DNA of 64,000 bases from Odiellus spinosus (Eukaryota; Arthropoda; Arachnida; Opiliones; Phalangiidae), in contig OY987240.1 in NCBI GenBank assembly GCA_963920705.1, positions 7,481,676 to 7,545,675 on the forward strand. The letters are read 5' to 3'. The translations under genes were made by a program, and so were the position numbers. Shown piece by piece: positions 1 through 12,067 of the stretch; the stretch's first letter is position 1; each line of letters starts with the position of its first letter. The notes under the pieces were generated by a model. That model did not search any database. It saw nothing but the letters and a program-made list of their open reading frames with translations, and was not told the DNA's origin.

Positions 1-261
1 TAATATAAAATATACGTGTGTATATAGTAAGGTAATATTCAAATTTTACGTAACTAGAAATGGAAGTGCGACTGTGCGATAACTCTAAAAGTTCAATTAA
101 AGTGAGTATATCTTCTTTAACGGTTTTTAAAGAAGATCCCCATCATTTTTAGTTAAACCATTAGTATAGCACGAGGGGTAACTCACTATGATAAATTTTG
201 TACACCTGGTTAGTGATTCCTAAATGATTACCTTGATTACGATTGATACCTGTATTTTAAC

Positions 262-785
262 GTTGATTACCATAAGATTATTGGTGATTACCATAAGATT
301 ATTGGTGATTACCATAAGATTAGTGGTGATTACCATAAGATTATTGGTGATTACCATAAGATTATTGGTGATTACCATAAGATTATTGGTGATTACCATA
401 AGATTAGTGGTGATTACCATAAGATTAGTGGTGATTACCATAAGATTAGTGGTGATTACCATAAGATTAGTGGTGATTACCATAAGATTATTGGTGATTA
501 CCGATGATTATTGGTGATTACCGATGATTATTGGTGATTACCATAAGATTATTGGTGATTACCGATGATTATTGGTGATTACCGATGATTAGTGGTGATT
601 ACCATAAGATTAGTGGTGATTACCATAAGATTAGTGGTGATTACCATAAGATTATTGGTGATTACCGATGATTATTGGTGATTACCGATGGTTATTGGTG
701 ATTACCGATGGTTATTGGTGATTACCGATGGTTATTGGTGATTACCGATGGTTATTGGTGAATACCGAAGTTTATCGGTGATTTC
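262..785. repeat. 21-bp minisatellite
   Basis: About 24 tandem units built on GGTGATTACC plus ATAAGATTATT or ATAAGATTAGT, with 20-bp variants carrying GATGATT toward the right end. Because most units are 21 bp, two frames stay open on opposite strands and give artificial seven-residue repeats; these are not genes. The right-hand variants (CGATGATT, CGATGGTT) are ordered in blocks, as expected of an array that grows by local duplication. Confidence 0.95.
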
Positions 786-1378
786 GGAATTCAAATAATT
801 AATTACTCAATCGTTTGTACACCTGATTACTAGAGTGAGTAGCCTTTCGGTATAGGCTAGAAGAAAAAAATACAATAACCAAAAGCCGACGTGGAAAAAA
901 ATTTAAACCTTGTCCACACTAAAACCGAAAATATTCTCTTTGAAATCAAAATTGAAATTAATTTATTTTTGGGGATGCATAGGTTAAAATGAATGGACAG
1001 TATACATAGTAAGGCAAGATTTATATTTTAAGTGACTAGAAAAAGAGGAAAATAATAAGTGATATGTCACATAACAAGATCAGTTAAGGTTATTATGACA
1101 ATTAGTCTTAGTATTAGATTCAGTTTCGCAAATTGATAATAAGATTTTTACCACGAACATTTGGTGGCAACCCTGCAATTTGGATGGTAAGACGTTTACT
1201 TTTCCCCAATTTCAAGAAACGCGTTTATTACCCTTTGCCCATAAGGTTTTCGAAGCGAATAACAGATAGACACAAACACACTATGGTTGTAATACATAGT
1301 TCACTCGGAGAGTGGGATTTCACTTGAAAATATTCAAAACGATTCTTCCGTTTTAATTATTACGTTTGGAAAGTTACC
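786..1378. other. intergenic, no gene seen
   Basis: Unique-looking AT-rich sequence following the minisatellite. The short open frame near 1133-1327 has no recognisable domain and reads like chance. Confidence 0.6.
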
Positions 1379-2422
1379 TTAATAATTTTCTTCGATATTA
1401 ATTATATGTTCGTTTATAAAGTTTACGACGAAAGCGAAATGACTGATACCGTGATTTCCGTCATCTTGAGGAGGATCCAAATTATTTGGTAGTTGGGCGT
1501 AAGTATTATTTGATAAAATAAATTGGCATTCTTGAATTACGACATTATTATCCGATTCTATAGGAATTTCTTTGAACAATGGTTCTTCTGTTCCATAAAT
1601 TTCTCGATCGCATTCAAACGTTTGGTTCTCTCTGTCTATATCCAACGCGTTCATAGTGGAAATGGAATATAATTGTAAAGGTGAAAAATAGCTTTCGGTA
1701 CTTAATGCGTGATGATTCCATGAGTTTAAAAATGCCTGACAAGAAAGACGAATACTTGGCTGGAAAACGTAATGCAAAGCAAACATATGCATTTCGTTTT
1801 CCACATCTAGTAAACCTTCGTGTTCCATAAAATTGAAAATATTTCTATATTGGGCACAAACAAGTCTGTTTACTTCCCTCCAAAGTCGTTTAATCCGTTG
1901 ATTGTGAACTGAGAGCCCAGTAATAAAGCTTCCACGGTCCAAACCTCGAGTGACTAACATGAAGCGAGCTACCTGAACATTTTCAGTACCTTTGTCCCCT
2001 CTTACGCGAGACGGAACTCCAAATTGTTGAACTCCTTGGTGAAAAAGGGTCATAACACTGTCTGCTTTGTTATTCGTTAAGCAATCGAGGTATACCCATC
2101 GATACAACCGTGAAATACCATTCTCCATCTAATCAGCTTATGGTTGCTGTCGATGTGCCTGTCCAAATAAAATATTCTTAATATTAGTATTTTTAGGCGC
2201 GTTTTTTGCCAAAAATTACTATGTTGAGGTCAAAAATCAAGTAGATATACAGTGTGTGGTAGGACCGAACTGCAGTGAGTTCTATGGGTGATTTAAGTCT
2301 ATAATATTGTACGTATTAAGTATTACGAAATGAATCCTGTACGATGACCCCTTAAACGTACATTAATAAACTATACTAATTAGGCCTTCTACTCCTCTTC
2401 TTTCTACCCTCTATGATTTGAC

Positions 2423-2657
2423 CATAGATAATAAACAGAAGGATCAGAAGGTCTGCCTTGCGCAGCGCATCTCTCTTCGCCGCGCTTATGTGGGGGGAAA
2501 CACCCAGCAAACTTCTGCAGTTGACTTCCGCTTCTGCGCGGAACGGAGGCGGAGGTTAATAGTTCACTACGCTGGTTTCAGGAAGTAGAACCTACCCTAT
2601 TTTTAAAAGCGCGACCAACTCTCGCTTGAGCTTCTGATCCTTCTGTTTATTATCTAT
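2423..2657. mobile_element. hAT-like MITE, 235 bp, TIR core AGAAGGATCAGA
   Basis: Inverted termini of about 27 bp (outer TAGATAATAAAC, inner AGAAGGATCAGAAG) flanked on both sides by the 8-bp direct repeat GATTTGAC (2415-2422 and 2658-2665). An 8-bp duplication is typical of hAT elements. There is no coding capacity. It sits in the gap (probable intron) of the integrase-like gene. Its TIR core is shared with the element at 9027-9306. Confidence 0.9.
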
Positions 2658-2665
2658 GATTTGAC

Positions 2666-2800
2666 GCTTTTTGACGCGCGCAACTTAATTCATGGTGCTA
2701 CAAACCTATTTTTAAAGTTTTAGGCTAAACTAGTTGGGTTCGAACTGGAGTCAGGACTCCCTTGCAGTGATATAAGCAACTCTAGAAATCATAACTTACC
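2666..2800. other. gap sequence inside the integrase-like locus
   Basis: Non-coding sequence between the MITE and the end of the first integrase block. It ends at a good donor (G followed by GTAAGT on the minus strand). Confidence 0.5.
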
Positions 2801-3560
2801 ATAGGGCATTTGCTCCTTTAACATTATATACCCGTCTTCTAATTGATGTTCTTCGCCTCAACGCTCGTCCAACAGGGTCTAACACATTTAATCTTTCCCT
2901 TACTCGCCATCTCTGCACTCTAACACCTCTACTTCTTAGAGCTCAGATGATGTATGTTTCACCAATGTTTTTATTCTGCGTTAGAATACTCCTCAAATGT
3001 TCATCAAGTGTATCGTCAGAAATAGGAGCAGCTTCTATGATTTCAAGGAGTTGCCGACGGTCAAATAATGTTCTCACGCTTATTAAAAGAAATTTAGCAA
3101 TTCTAGTCCACGAAAGTCCAAGATTTTCTCTGCAAAATATTATTTGCTCTCTCGTCACATTGTATTTAGGACGTCCTCTTAAACCAGTATATAAAACTGA
3201 GCATTCATGACTGCTACTTTCATTGGTTTGAATTTCTCGATAAAGAACATGCTGTAATTTATTAGCGAGTGACAAAACTCCATTCCATAAATTGTAAATA
3301 TCTTGCAAATTCTCTTCAATTTCCGGTGAATTGTTTTCCAAATAGTTATATTCCAAATTTCTAGCGATACCAGATAAAATTCTCGAATGATCTTCCAGTC
3401 TTCTATGGCAAATTTCAATAACATTTAAGTCATCAGCATGTTGATTTCTATCGGCTTCCTCAAAGTCATGGTACAATTCCAAAAGATATTCTTCAATGTT
3501 ATTGCAGAAAACAAATGTAAAGACTAGGAGAAAAATTGAAAAAATGCGCACTATTTCCAT

Positions 3561-4937
3561 AATCCGAACAAGTTGGGCTTTCGTTAAAACTTTTTAATAT
3601 TTTAAAGAAGGAGCGCGTCTATCACATGCACAATTTCTCATTAAAACTATTATATCTACTCGCCGCAGAGGCCACGTGAGAGAAATGAGCGCCTGTAGCA
3701 AAGTGAAGACCATGTTCGGAGTATTTCGACTTGACGCAGGGGGGGGGGGGGGAGCTAGCACCGCGACTAAATGGAAAGCGACTGAATAAAAAAGCCTAAA
3801 GCACAAAATAACAGACTATCAAGACCTAGTCAGTAGCTTGTAAATGCACGTTCCCGAAAATTTTGTGATTTTTATTACTTTCACTGGCTGGTAGATAAAA
3901 GGCTTATGTAAAACTTATGTAAATAACTTTCCTTCGGATAAGCGGTTAACGGATATCTTTTTCTCGCAGTTAGATTAAAAAATTTAACCAATTTAAAAAA
4001 TATCAGTTTTATCCGTTGACCGAACATAGTTCCAGCGATCTAGCGCTCTCCGAGCAACGAGAGGAGAGATGGGGAGCTAGATTTAAATTATTATCACTGG
4101 GATTCACGGCCGCGTTGGCCCTGTCTACTGTTAGACTACCACAACCGGGTTGTTTCTACAGTAGTGTAGAGTAACAACGCTACTCACATAGGGATACGAA
4201 AAGAAGTTCGGCAAGCCTGATCCAAGAAAAGATAGAGGGAAAAATGAATGAGGGAAAGAGAAGAGAGGGTGACAGCGTCACCACCTCCCGTGCGGGAACA
4301 GCAGTCTGGCTGAGACTGGTTCGGTGGTATATGTTTTTCATACTTTTATCATAGACCAAGAAAGGGTTTCACCCTGGACACGCGACGTGCTCCTTAAGTC
4401 ATTAGTTACTGTTTTAGCCGATAGAGGCGGTACTAGTATGTATAGGTGGTACACTCTTCCATGGACATTTTAGATACAGGACGAAAAAAGCCCCCTTTTT
4501 TCTCCTTCCACACACCGATTCTCACGTTGCCAATTTAAGGTGAACTACAAAGAGTGAACCAGCAATTGGTCACCAAACGTGATTGTCAGCCCGCGTAAAC
4601 CGAGGCCCTCAATATCCCTATAAATAAACAATTCGTAAGGATAGGGTAGGTTTGTACGCGCTGCAAACTGTTGTGGAAACACGGCTATCTACCTAGAATC
4701 GAAATTTTATTGCAAATTGGCACCCCCTGCTGAGAAAATCTCCGAAAATACCGAGAAATTACGCTGATCACGTGGTATACTACTTTGACGGAGGGGGAAA
4801 ACGGTCCGTGGGTCTTCCCACCATCTCTACAACTAACGCGCCTGCGCAGCTACGATAATTCGCTTGACGACCGCTAGAGGCGCCAGCGAACTGTACCACC
4901 AAGATCTCAAACAATTTGAAATATCTGGCGAACAACA
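3561..4937. other. intergenic, no gene seen
   Basis: Holds a run of 14 G around 3740, a GC-richer stretch at about 4060-4340 and another at about 4780-4930. No frame longer than chance with a recognisable domain, and no clear terminal repeats. Confidence 0.5.
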
Positions 4938-4979
4938 GTGGAAGGCAGAGATAGCTGCACGGCGCGTGTCCAAGGTGTC

Positions 4980-5560
4980 TATGCTTTTATAGACATTTCT
5001 GATACTTTTATAGACGTTTCTGATACTTTAATAGACGTTTTTCATACTTTTATAGACGTTTTTCATACTTTTATAGAAGTTTTTGATACTTTTATAGACG
5101 TTTTTGATACTTTTATAGAAGTTTTTGATAATTTTATAGAAGTTTAATACTTTTATAGAAGTTTTTGATAATTTTATAGAAGTTTAATACTTTTATAGAA
5201 GTTTGATACTTTTATAGAAGTTTAATACTTTTATAGAAGTTTAATACTTTTATAGAAGTTTAATACTTTTATAGAAGTTTAATACTTTTATAGAAGTTTA
5301 ATACTTTTATAGAAGTTTAATACTTTTATAGAAGTTTAATACTTTTATAGAAGTTTAATACTTTTATAGAATTTTGATACTTTTATAGAAAATTTTGTTA
5401 CTTTTATAGAAGTTTTTAATATTTTTATAGAAGTTTTTCATACTTTTATAGAAGTTTTTCATATTTTTATAGAAGTTTTTCATATTTTTATAGAAGTTTT
5501 TAATACTTTTATAGAAGTTTTTAATTTTTTTATAGACGTTTTTCATACTTTTATAGAAAT
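4980..5560. repeat. minisatellite with word ACTTTTATAGAAGTTT
   Basis: About 30 tandem units of 17-21 bp. The left end carries TATAGACGTTTTTGATACTTT variants; the centre is a homogeneous 18-bp block with AGTTTAATACTTTTATAGA; the right end returns to longer units. Open frames across it on both strands (F-I-D-V and K-N-F-Y-K runs) are by-products. Confidence 0.95.
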
Positions 5561-5685
5561 TTCTTTCATTTTTTGCCGGTTTGGCGCCCCATAGAAACTG
5601 GGATATTAAACTATCGCTCTAGACTCCGACGCCACCCATTACGCCCGGCTCCCAGCCCGGCGCTACGTTCTACAATATTTTTGGC

Positions 5686-5790
5686 GCGGCCGCCGGAATG
5701 GAAAAATCTCGGCGAGGTGCGGCTGCCGGTATGGAAAAAACTCGGCGAGCCGCGGCCGCCGGTATGGAAAAAACTCGGCGAGCCGCAGCC
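5686..5790. repeat. GC-rich 39-bp tandem repeat
   Basis: About two and a half units of 39 bp containing CCGGTATGGAAAAA and CTCGGCGAG. This GC-rich patch contrasts with the AT-rich surroundings, so it is probably imported with a mobile element. Confidence 0.8.
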
Positions 5791-6171
5791 GAAACATGAT
5801 CATGCCGCTGCCGGGGTTTTTTTTCACGGCGTCTGAGTCTATATCGCTCGCAACTTGATCCATTAACGGTTACTTAAATAAACCGAGCTCAATTTTAAAA
5901 TGCGGCTCACCTTCCGTCTTTACCAAAACAACAGTGTGATCTTTTTTTAAAACCTTTAAATAAAACAAATTTAGCGTGACAACTGTGATTTTATGTTTAA
6001 CGCATCGACTCAAACAAATGCGGTAATTATTAAAAATATAATTTACACTAATGATTCATCTCCGGATTTTATTTTTGCAAAAATAATCTACTTAATTCAA
6101 TTTATCGAAAATATTATGCCTATGCCTAGTTTTGATTTGACATCCTCCATAATCCCCATAAAACAAGTTTT
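5791..6171. other. no gene seen
   Basis: AT-rich sequence. The open frame starting near 5993 has no recognisable motif. Confidence 0.5.
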
Positions 6172-6961
6172 AGAGGAACTGGTTTTTTGGCGCAGTGCCA
6201 CTCTTTCTCTATGTACCAAGTGAAGCGGCCGCCCAAATCACGTGGGCTTCAAAACCGCGTTACATTAATATTCGCCTCCGCGCCTAGGGGGGGAGAGCAA
6301 TGAAAATTTGATGGAGGCTGAAAATTCAAAGCAATACACTTCGTGTTATAATTATTAATTTCTGGCTTAACGCAATATTTACCTCATACAAAATGTAGTC
6401 GGACTGTTGCTTGTTGAGGAACCATTTATAATAGCCTCCTTACATTGCCTCTACTCTTGAACTATATGGTCAAATTCTTTTAAAATAAATTATTCTCAGA
6501 ATTTTTGTAATAACCTTGAACCATTGTATTCTATAAAGGGTTATCTTTTCAATCAGCTGCAGTCTAGGCACAGAGGTTTTCAAAAGCAGGTTCTTCTAAG
6601 CGCGGGACTACTTGTTTCGCAATAGGGAATTCCGATCAACGTAGGGTGTGGGGAATACACGTTGTCAACCCTCCCTAAATCGTCGAAGTGTCTCGTACCG
6701 AAACCCCGCCCTAAAATAGGGCTCTATAAGCCAACCTAATTATGCGCAGAATTTTTGTAAGAACCTTGAGAGGAACTGGTTTTTTGGCGCAGTGCCACTC
6801 TTTCTCTATGTACCAAGTGAAGCGGCCGTCCAAATCACGTGGGCTTCAAAACCGCGTTACATTAATATTCGCCTCCGCGCCTAATGGGGGAGAGCAATGA
6901 AAATTTAATGGAGCGGGAAAATTCAAAGCAATACACTTCTTGTTATAATTATTAATTTCTG
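6172..6961. repeat. ~190-bp direct duplication, 6172-6363 and 6769-6961
   Basis: The two copies share GAGGAACTGG at the left edge, the central phrase TGAAGCGGCCG and the right edge ATAATTATTAATTTCTG, with only scattered differences. The spacer (6364-6768) holds related phrases such as AGAATTTTTGTAA on both sides. It could be a tandem segmental duplication or the ends of a short element. The copies are too short and too plain to call LTRs. Confidence 0.8.
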
Positions 6962-7355
6962 ATGTTACATAGGGAATAATTATTGACTAGTATTATTTGA
7001 TTAATATAACAATGTTGTAATTGTTGTTTTTAATTGGGTTGTTATTTTGAATATAGTGTCGTTCCGTAGCGTGATGGATATTTTATTCTTATATTATTTA
7101 TTATTAAACTAATAAAAGTTCAATTTTCTAGCCAACTAGGTGTAAGAGATTACGACAAATGTGGACATTGGTTTCGTCACTCTCCAACGCGCTTGCGAAC
7201 AAAGAATAATACTGATTGACTGATTTATTCTGAAATAAAATGGCCTTACCTCTTTTGGTTTTTTTTTTAATTGTTAACATAATTATTTTAAATTTAATCA
7301 TGATTATAAAGAACTTTAATTAAAAATGAGATCACTGCATATCGCTTTCCAATAG
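6962..7355. other. no gene seen
   Basis: AT-rich intergenic DNA with no recognised repeat or coding frame. Confidence 0.5.
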
Positions 7356-7700
7356 ATGTTCAAACGATTTCCATACAATATCCTACAGATGTTCACAAAT
7401 CTCCATAAAAAATCCAATAGACATTCAATAATTCTCCATAAAAAGACCAAAAGGCGTTCACACAATCTCCATAAAAAAACCAATAGGCGTTCATACAATC
7501 TCCATAAAAAATCCAATAAACGTTCACACATTTTCCATAAAATATCCAATAGACATCCAGTGAGAATTCCTTATTTATCCATTAGAAGTCCCTGTTACAT
7601 TAGACCTTATACTTCAAAATGTCCACTGGACATCCTCTTAAGTATGTTCAAAGTCCAGAAAAATGTCCAGGACATGTGTAATAAACATCCCCATTAATAA
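7356..7700. repeat. degenerate 36-bp word array (CTCCATAAAAA / CCAATAGACGTTC)
   Basis: Five to six degenerate units alternating CAATCTCCATAAAAAA and CCAATAGGCGTTCAC. It is followed by a looser zone rich in GTCCACTGGACATCC-like self-complementary words to about 7870. Frames through it are repeat artefacts. Confidence 0.75.
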
Positions 7701-8079
7701 TATTTTTGGTCCAAATAATATCTCTTCGATGGGCAAAAAAAATATTTTATTCATCCATTGCACAACTAAAACGCTGACATTTGGATGCCTAAAAAATGTC
7801 TAATGAACAGAATCTATGCATATATAGATATCTCAAGGATATATCAAACATCCATGGATGATATCCAGTAGATATTCATGGGATCAGTTTGTGTTTGCGC
7901 CATGATTGTGCCTTTTTATAACAAATTTTTAAATTTTATTCGCGTAACCTTTACTATACTTGCTAATTTAACCAAATTCAAGGGTAAGAAGTGTTTGTAT
8001 TTTATGCATTTTGCTTTAAAAATAAACTGGTTTAAATTATCTTCAAAAATTGATCTGGCTTACATTTTTTTAACAAGTA

Positions 8080-8470
8080 CACTGATTTATAATAATTTAA
8101 GATATTAACTGATTTTTAAAATTGATTTTAAAACATTAACTAATTTTTAAAATTGATTTTAAAACATTAACTAATTTTTAAAATTGGTTTTAAAAGTTTA
8201 AAACAATTTCCAACATTTGTTTTGAAAAATAACTGATTTAACTATATTTTGAATATAAACATCAATTGATTTGAATAATTTTGTTTTAAAAATTAATGAA
8301 TAAAATCCAATTTTTGTTTAACAAACATTTTTTGATTAAAAATCAGACTTTTTTAAACATTATGTGACTTAAATGAAATATTTTGATTGAAAAATCAACT
8401 GCTTTAAACTGAATTTTTAATTTGAAAAAATAACTGCTTTTAATCGAGTATTTGATTTGATTTAAATAAC
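8080..8470. repeat. AT-rich degenerate tandem repeat
   Basis: Three clear 34-bp units of AACTAATTTTTAAAATTGATTTTAAAACATT type, then a looser run of AACTGCTTTAAA and AACTGATTTAAA words. No coding content. Confidence 0.75.
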
Positions 8471-9018
8471 TATTATAAATAAGAAGAGATCATTATACCA
8501 TTGATTTTAATTGTTATATTCGAAAAATATTTCAAATATCATTACGCGTATCTGCCATATATATCTGATTTCCCTTTTAAATTTACTTTGATTAAATTGT
8601 TATTGGTTATCTTACGCAATATGGTTTTATCTGATTTTAAAAGTGAACTTTCTTTTATATTCCTTTAACCTTGTATGAGCTTTTATTAGTTGAATTCCTA
8701 CTGAACTGTTTATGACGTAAGTTAGTTGATAGATGTAAAGAATCTTATCTTTGTATAAGACCTTGATTTTGATTCATAAATAACGTACTATAATATTGGA
8801 ACAGCTCGTGGTTCTATTAGATAAACACGTTTAAAAATCATTTAGTAAGTGATCGAGTAAGGATAAACAATTTTTCGTAAGTTCACATTATTTTTAAATT
8901 GTTTCCCATACGTAGCTATTTAAAGATAATTGCGCGTGTTTCATTCCCGTGTTTATAAATTTCGCTCTTATAACGCTATAATTTTCAAACTATTAAAATA
9001 TTTTTTCTTAAACGGTTA
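8471..9018. other. no gene seen
   Basis: AT-rich sequence up to the hAT-like MITE; no recognisable features. Confidence 0.5.
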
Positions 9019-9026
9019 GTTTTACC

Positions 9027-9306
9027 AAGAAGGATCAGACAAGGAGAGGAAAAGTGGGGCTGCGTTGAGTTAGAGAGAGAAGAGCCAACCTCCCACTCGG
9101 GTGGAAAGGGGGGATAGGAAATTCTCGAGGTAAACTGTTGTCACGTGGTCGCTAGCTAGCGCGTCTCATAAAGGATCCGTTTTACCCACGTGACAACATT
9201 TTACCACGAAACATCTCTACCCCCGTTCTCCCAGAGTGGGAGTTTAGGCCGACGCAGTAGGAACTGCGCCGTCCCCACTTTTCCTCTCCTTGTCTGATCC
9301 TTCTTG
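9027..9306. mobile_element. hAT-like MITE, 280 bp, relative of 2423-2657
   Basis: Inverted ends of about 35 bp beginning AAGAAGGATCAGACAAGG and continuing GAGAGGAAAAGTGGGG, flanked by the 8-bp duplication GTTTTACC (9019-9026 and 9307-9314). The centre is GC-richer and also folds back (CTCCCACTC with GAGTGGGAG; ACGTGGTC region with CACGTGAC). No coding capacity. Confidence 0.92.
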
Positions 9307-9364
9307 GTTTTACCAAAATCTAATTAAGGACTCTTCAAGGTTGCGAACAACCTATTTTTGGTAT

Positions 9365-10645
9365 AAAAAATTAAGGTGCTTGTTCTTTGGGTTACTATGA
9401 GAAAAAAAATGCCTCGTGAACCATGTGAACAAAACCCACCGCAAAAAGAGCCTTCTAATTGCATGCATTGGGAAACTCGGATTATGGCTTGCACGAACTT
9501 GTTTTCAAAATTATAAAAATTTGCATACGCCAACCGAAGAGTTTATCAATAAAAATAATTATTGAACTTTTGTGTATAGAATTATGCTATCGGTAAAAAT
9601 GATATTATTGGCTAATTCAACTATCATCGGGTATAAGGCTATTCCATCATGGAAAAATTGTTTTATTCAGTTTTTTTACTTTTTTAATTAGAGTTGTGGA
9701 ATTTACAAGAATTGACAACCATTGACGTTTACGCGTACTTGCGCGAGTCGTTTAAATTAAGTCGTTCACCCGGTTCAATAAAACATAGACAAAATTCAAG
9801 TCGTTTCAGGAAATATGCTTCGTTTAATGATTGAACCTTTTGCAAATGATACGCGTATAAATGTGTCCTAAAAGGATCTTCCAGATAATAACGTCAAAGT
9901 TCAATTGTCTGTCAGCCCTTCTGGTGCTTGTTGAAGGATCGTCCTCAAAAATATTTAACGCTTGTTCTTCGATATGATCCGGAAAGAGCCCGTGCTTAAA
10001 GTCCAGTGAATTGTAATTTAAATGTGTTTCTTAAACGTCTGTCAACAGCCGTGAAAGTTTGGGGATTTGGTAGTTGCTGTTGAGGAAAGTGCTCTTGATA
10101 CAATTGCCGAGCTTCAAATGCATTTCATTGAGCCCGTCCATACATGAGATGGATGTTCTAATACTCTGCTTTGGTGAAGTACACCGTATTTTTAGTTATA
10201 ATTAAAGTGCGATTTATTTCAAACTACGGGCGCAAGTATGCATAAACGTCGATGATGGTCACTTCGAGCAATTCTTGTAACTTCCGGGGCTTTTTGTAGT
10301 AATTAAGAAAGTAAGTGAATATAACAATTATTCATTGATGGAAGCACCTTAAATCGTTTGATAGTTGAATTAGCTAATAATAACATTTTTAGCGATTGCA
10401 AACTTCTAAACGCAATAAGTTCAATAACTTTTATTGATAAAGTTTTAATATCTTATTTCGTTAGATTGGCATATGCAATATTTAATAACTTTGAAAACAA
10501 GTTGGTGAAAGCCATATTTCGCGTTTCCTAATTTTGTAATTTGAATGCTACTTTTGGGGGATCAAAACTCTGAAACAGCGGGTATTGGGTAGACGGTTCA
10601 CGAGGCTTTTCACTCATAGTAACCCAAAAAATAAGCACCTTATCG
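9365..10645. mobile_element. foldback element with ~290-bp degenerate arms
   Basis: The left arm (about 9365-9640) and the right arm (about 10350-10645) are inverted copies. Both hold TTTGGGTTACTATGAG, CCTCGTGAACC, the AACTTGTTTTCAAA block, the TTTATCAATAAAA block and GCTAATTCAACTATC. The roughly 700-bp centre is unique with no recognisable protein. The right arm runs to within about 80 bp of the first coding exon of the host gene, so this element may supply upstream or 5'-exon sequence of that gene. Confidence 0.85.
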
Positions 10646-10737
10646 AAATTGAGGAAAAAAGGCACGGTATAAAAGCAAAACTTTTGACCTTTTTAAATAT
10701 TTTATATTTTTCTTTATTTTCAAGCTTAGATTTTAAA

Positions 10738-11141
10738 ATGGAACGTGATATTATGGGAGATGAAGATATGCCCTATTCTATAATGTGGAATCATCATGAG
10801 GAAATTGTAGAGTATCACTTTCAATACCGATCGCTGCTTGAAAAATTATTAACAAGCATTCACAGTGTTATGATAAAGTACTCATCTAGACACCCGTATA
10901 ATTCCATTACGTCTATGGTGCGATTTTACGAGAGTTACAAGATTCAAAAAATAGGCTTGATGGATTATTATAATTCTATACACAAGCCGAGTATCGAAAT
11001 GGATAGCCAGTGTTGCATCGGCAGAGCTCTCTATTTGAGAAGGAAACTTATCAAATATCTCTCCTCCGAGTACCCTGATCTTGAAAAATACATGTTTTTC
11101 GTAACGTCAAATTTCTACTCCATAACGGAAATACCGGGCAG
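10738..11141 (+). CDS. coding exon 1 of the NAT-like gene
   Basis: Holds residues 1-134 plus two bases of codon 135 and the candidate catalytic Cys92/Cys93. The exon itself probably begins at 10725 after a TTTTCAAG acceptor, which implies an untranslated exon farther upstream. The open frame runs past the donor to 11193, but the spliced form matches the domain better. Confidence 0.85.
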
Positions 11142-12016
11142 GTATGCGTTACTTTTATTGACAAATTCTCCACTAATATTAAAGGGAGCATGAAATAATG
11201 AAACTAGTTGCTTTAATTTTAGAAAGAAGCGCGAAATCAGGGCTATTAGGAATAAAAATATCATTGTTTTTGTGATATTCAATTTGTCGCACAAGAGCCT
11301 TTCACACGACTAGCTGACCCAATTATTGTAGCAATTATTGGGCTCATTACCACCATTCACACGATAATCAGAAATAATAAATTCCATTTTCCAATTTTTA
11401 CGAACATTCATTCATTATAAATGCGTGCGCGTTACGCCCATATTTCGTCATGTCTAGTTTTATTTAGAATAATATTAAGATTTGAAGCTTAATTACGATA
11501 GCTTTCAGAAATATTGTCCATCATCGAAGTCGCTCTCAAACATTGTTTTAAATATACCTATCAAACTGCAACCTAATCCTTAAGCGAAAATAAAATGGCT
11601 ACCACGGAACGTGGGTAATTTTTCACTATCCACATGGACCGAAAAATTATCCCTAGCACGTGGTATATATCCGTCCTAAAGTGTCTTTAATCGATGATAT
11701 TCTCGAAGTTGGCGCTATAAGGTGTGTTGATATTGGATCAGAAACCAAATTTTTCTGGGACGATTCGAATCTCACTATCTTGACCATTTTCTGTTCAAAG
11801 GACCAAATTGTTGAAACTAATAGTCGAGTGGTCTCGACTAATTTTAGATAAAAATTGGCTAATGTGAAAGGCCCTTAAATGGTCACTGTCCTTGAATAGG
11901 CAGTGTAACCTTTAGCATAAAAATGGTTTAGATCGCCGTGTGGAGGTCAATTTAGTTACTAAAAAAATATTAAGGTATTTTCTCGAGCAAAGACTCGCTC
12001 TATGTCGAATAGTTAT

Positions 12017-12067
<51 letters not shown>

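Larger units (their letters stand above)
1379..3560 (-). pseudogene. integrase-core transposon gene, decayed fossil
   Basis: Two coding blocks on the minus strand belong to the invertebrate/fish family of integrase-core proteins that carry an N-terminal helix-turn-helix. The first block (about 3560-2800) holds a hydrophobic N-terminus, an acidic helical stretch, then a DNA-binding region with the family phrases GRPKYNVTREQ and RTLFDRR. A GT-AG type boundary follows near 2800. The second block (about 2165-1379) holds the catalytic region with the phrases [23 protein letters not shown] and [18 protein letters not shown] lies in the gap between the blocks. The gene looks broken, with at least one break, so I treat it as an old transposon copy. 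The exact superfamily is uncertain: integrases of this type occur in Ginger/Polinton-related and other elements. Confidence 0.75.

Noticed and set aside
220-517. Open frames on both strands giving seven-residue repeats
   Set aside because: They arise from a 21-bp minisatellite whose unit is a multiple of three.
262-785. CRISPR-like array
   Set aside because: Contiguous tandem units with no unique spacers, in a eukaryotic context.
4938-5546. Repeat-rich small proteins (DTFIDVF, KNFYK) as possible genes
   Set aside because: They follow the minisatellite exactly and have no start context or conserved ends.
6172-6961. Direct repeats as LTRs of a small retroelement
   Set aside because: No primer-binding site, polypurine tract or consistent TG..CA ends, and the spacer has no coding remains.
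10585-10737. Upstream Met as the start of the NAT-like protein
   Set aside because: It lies in the foldback element arm and before a strong acceptor at 10724; the ATG at 10738 opens the conserved part.
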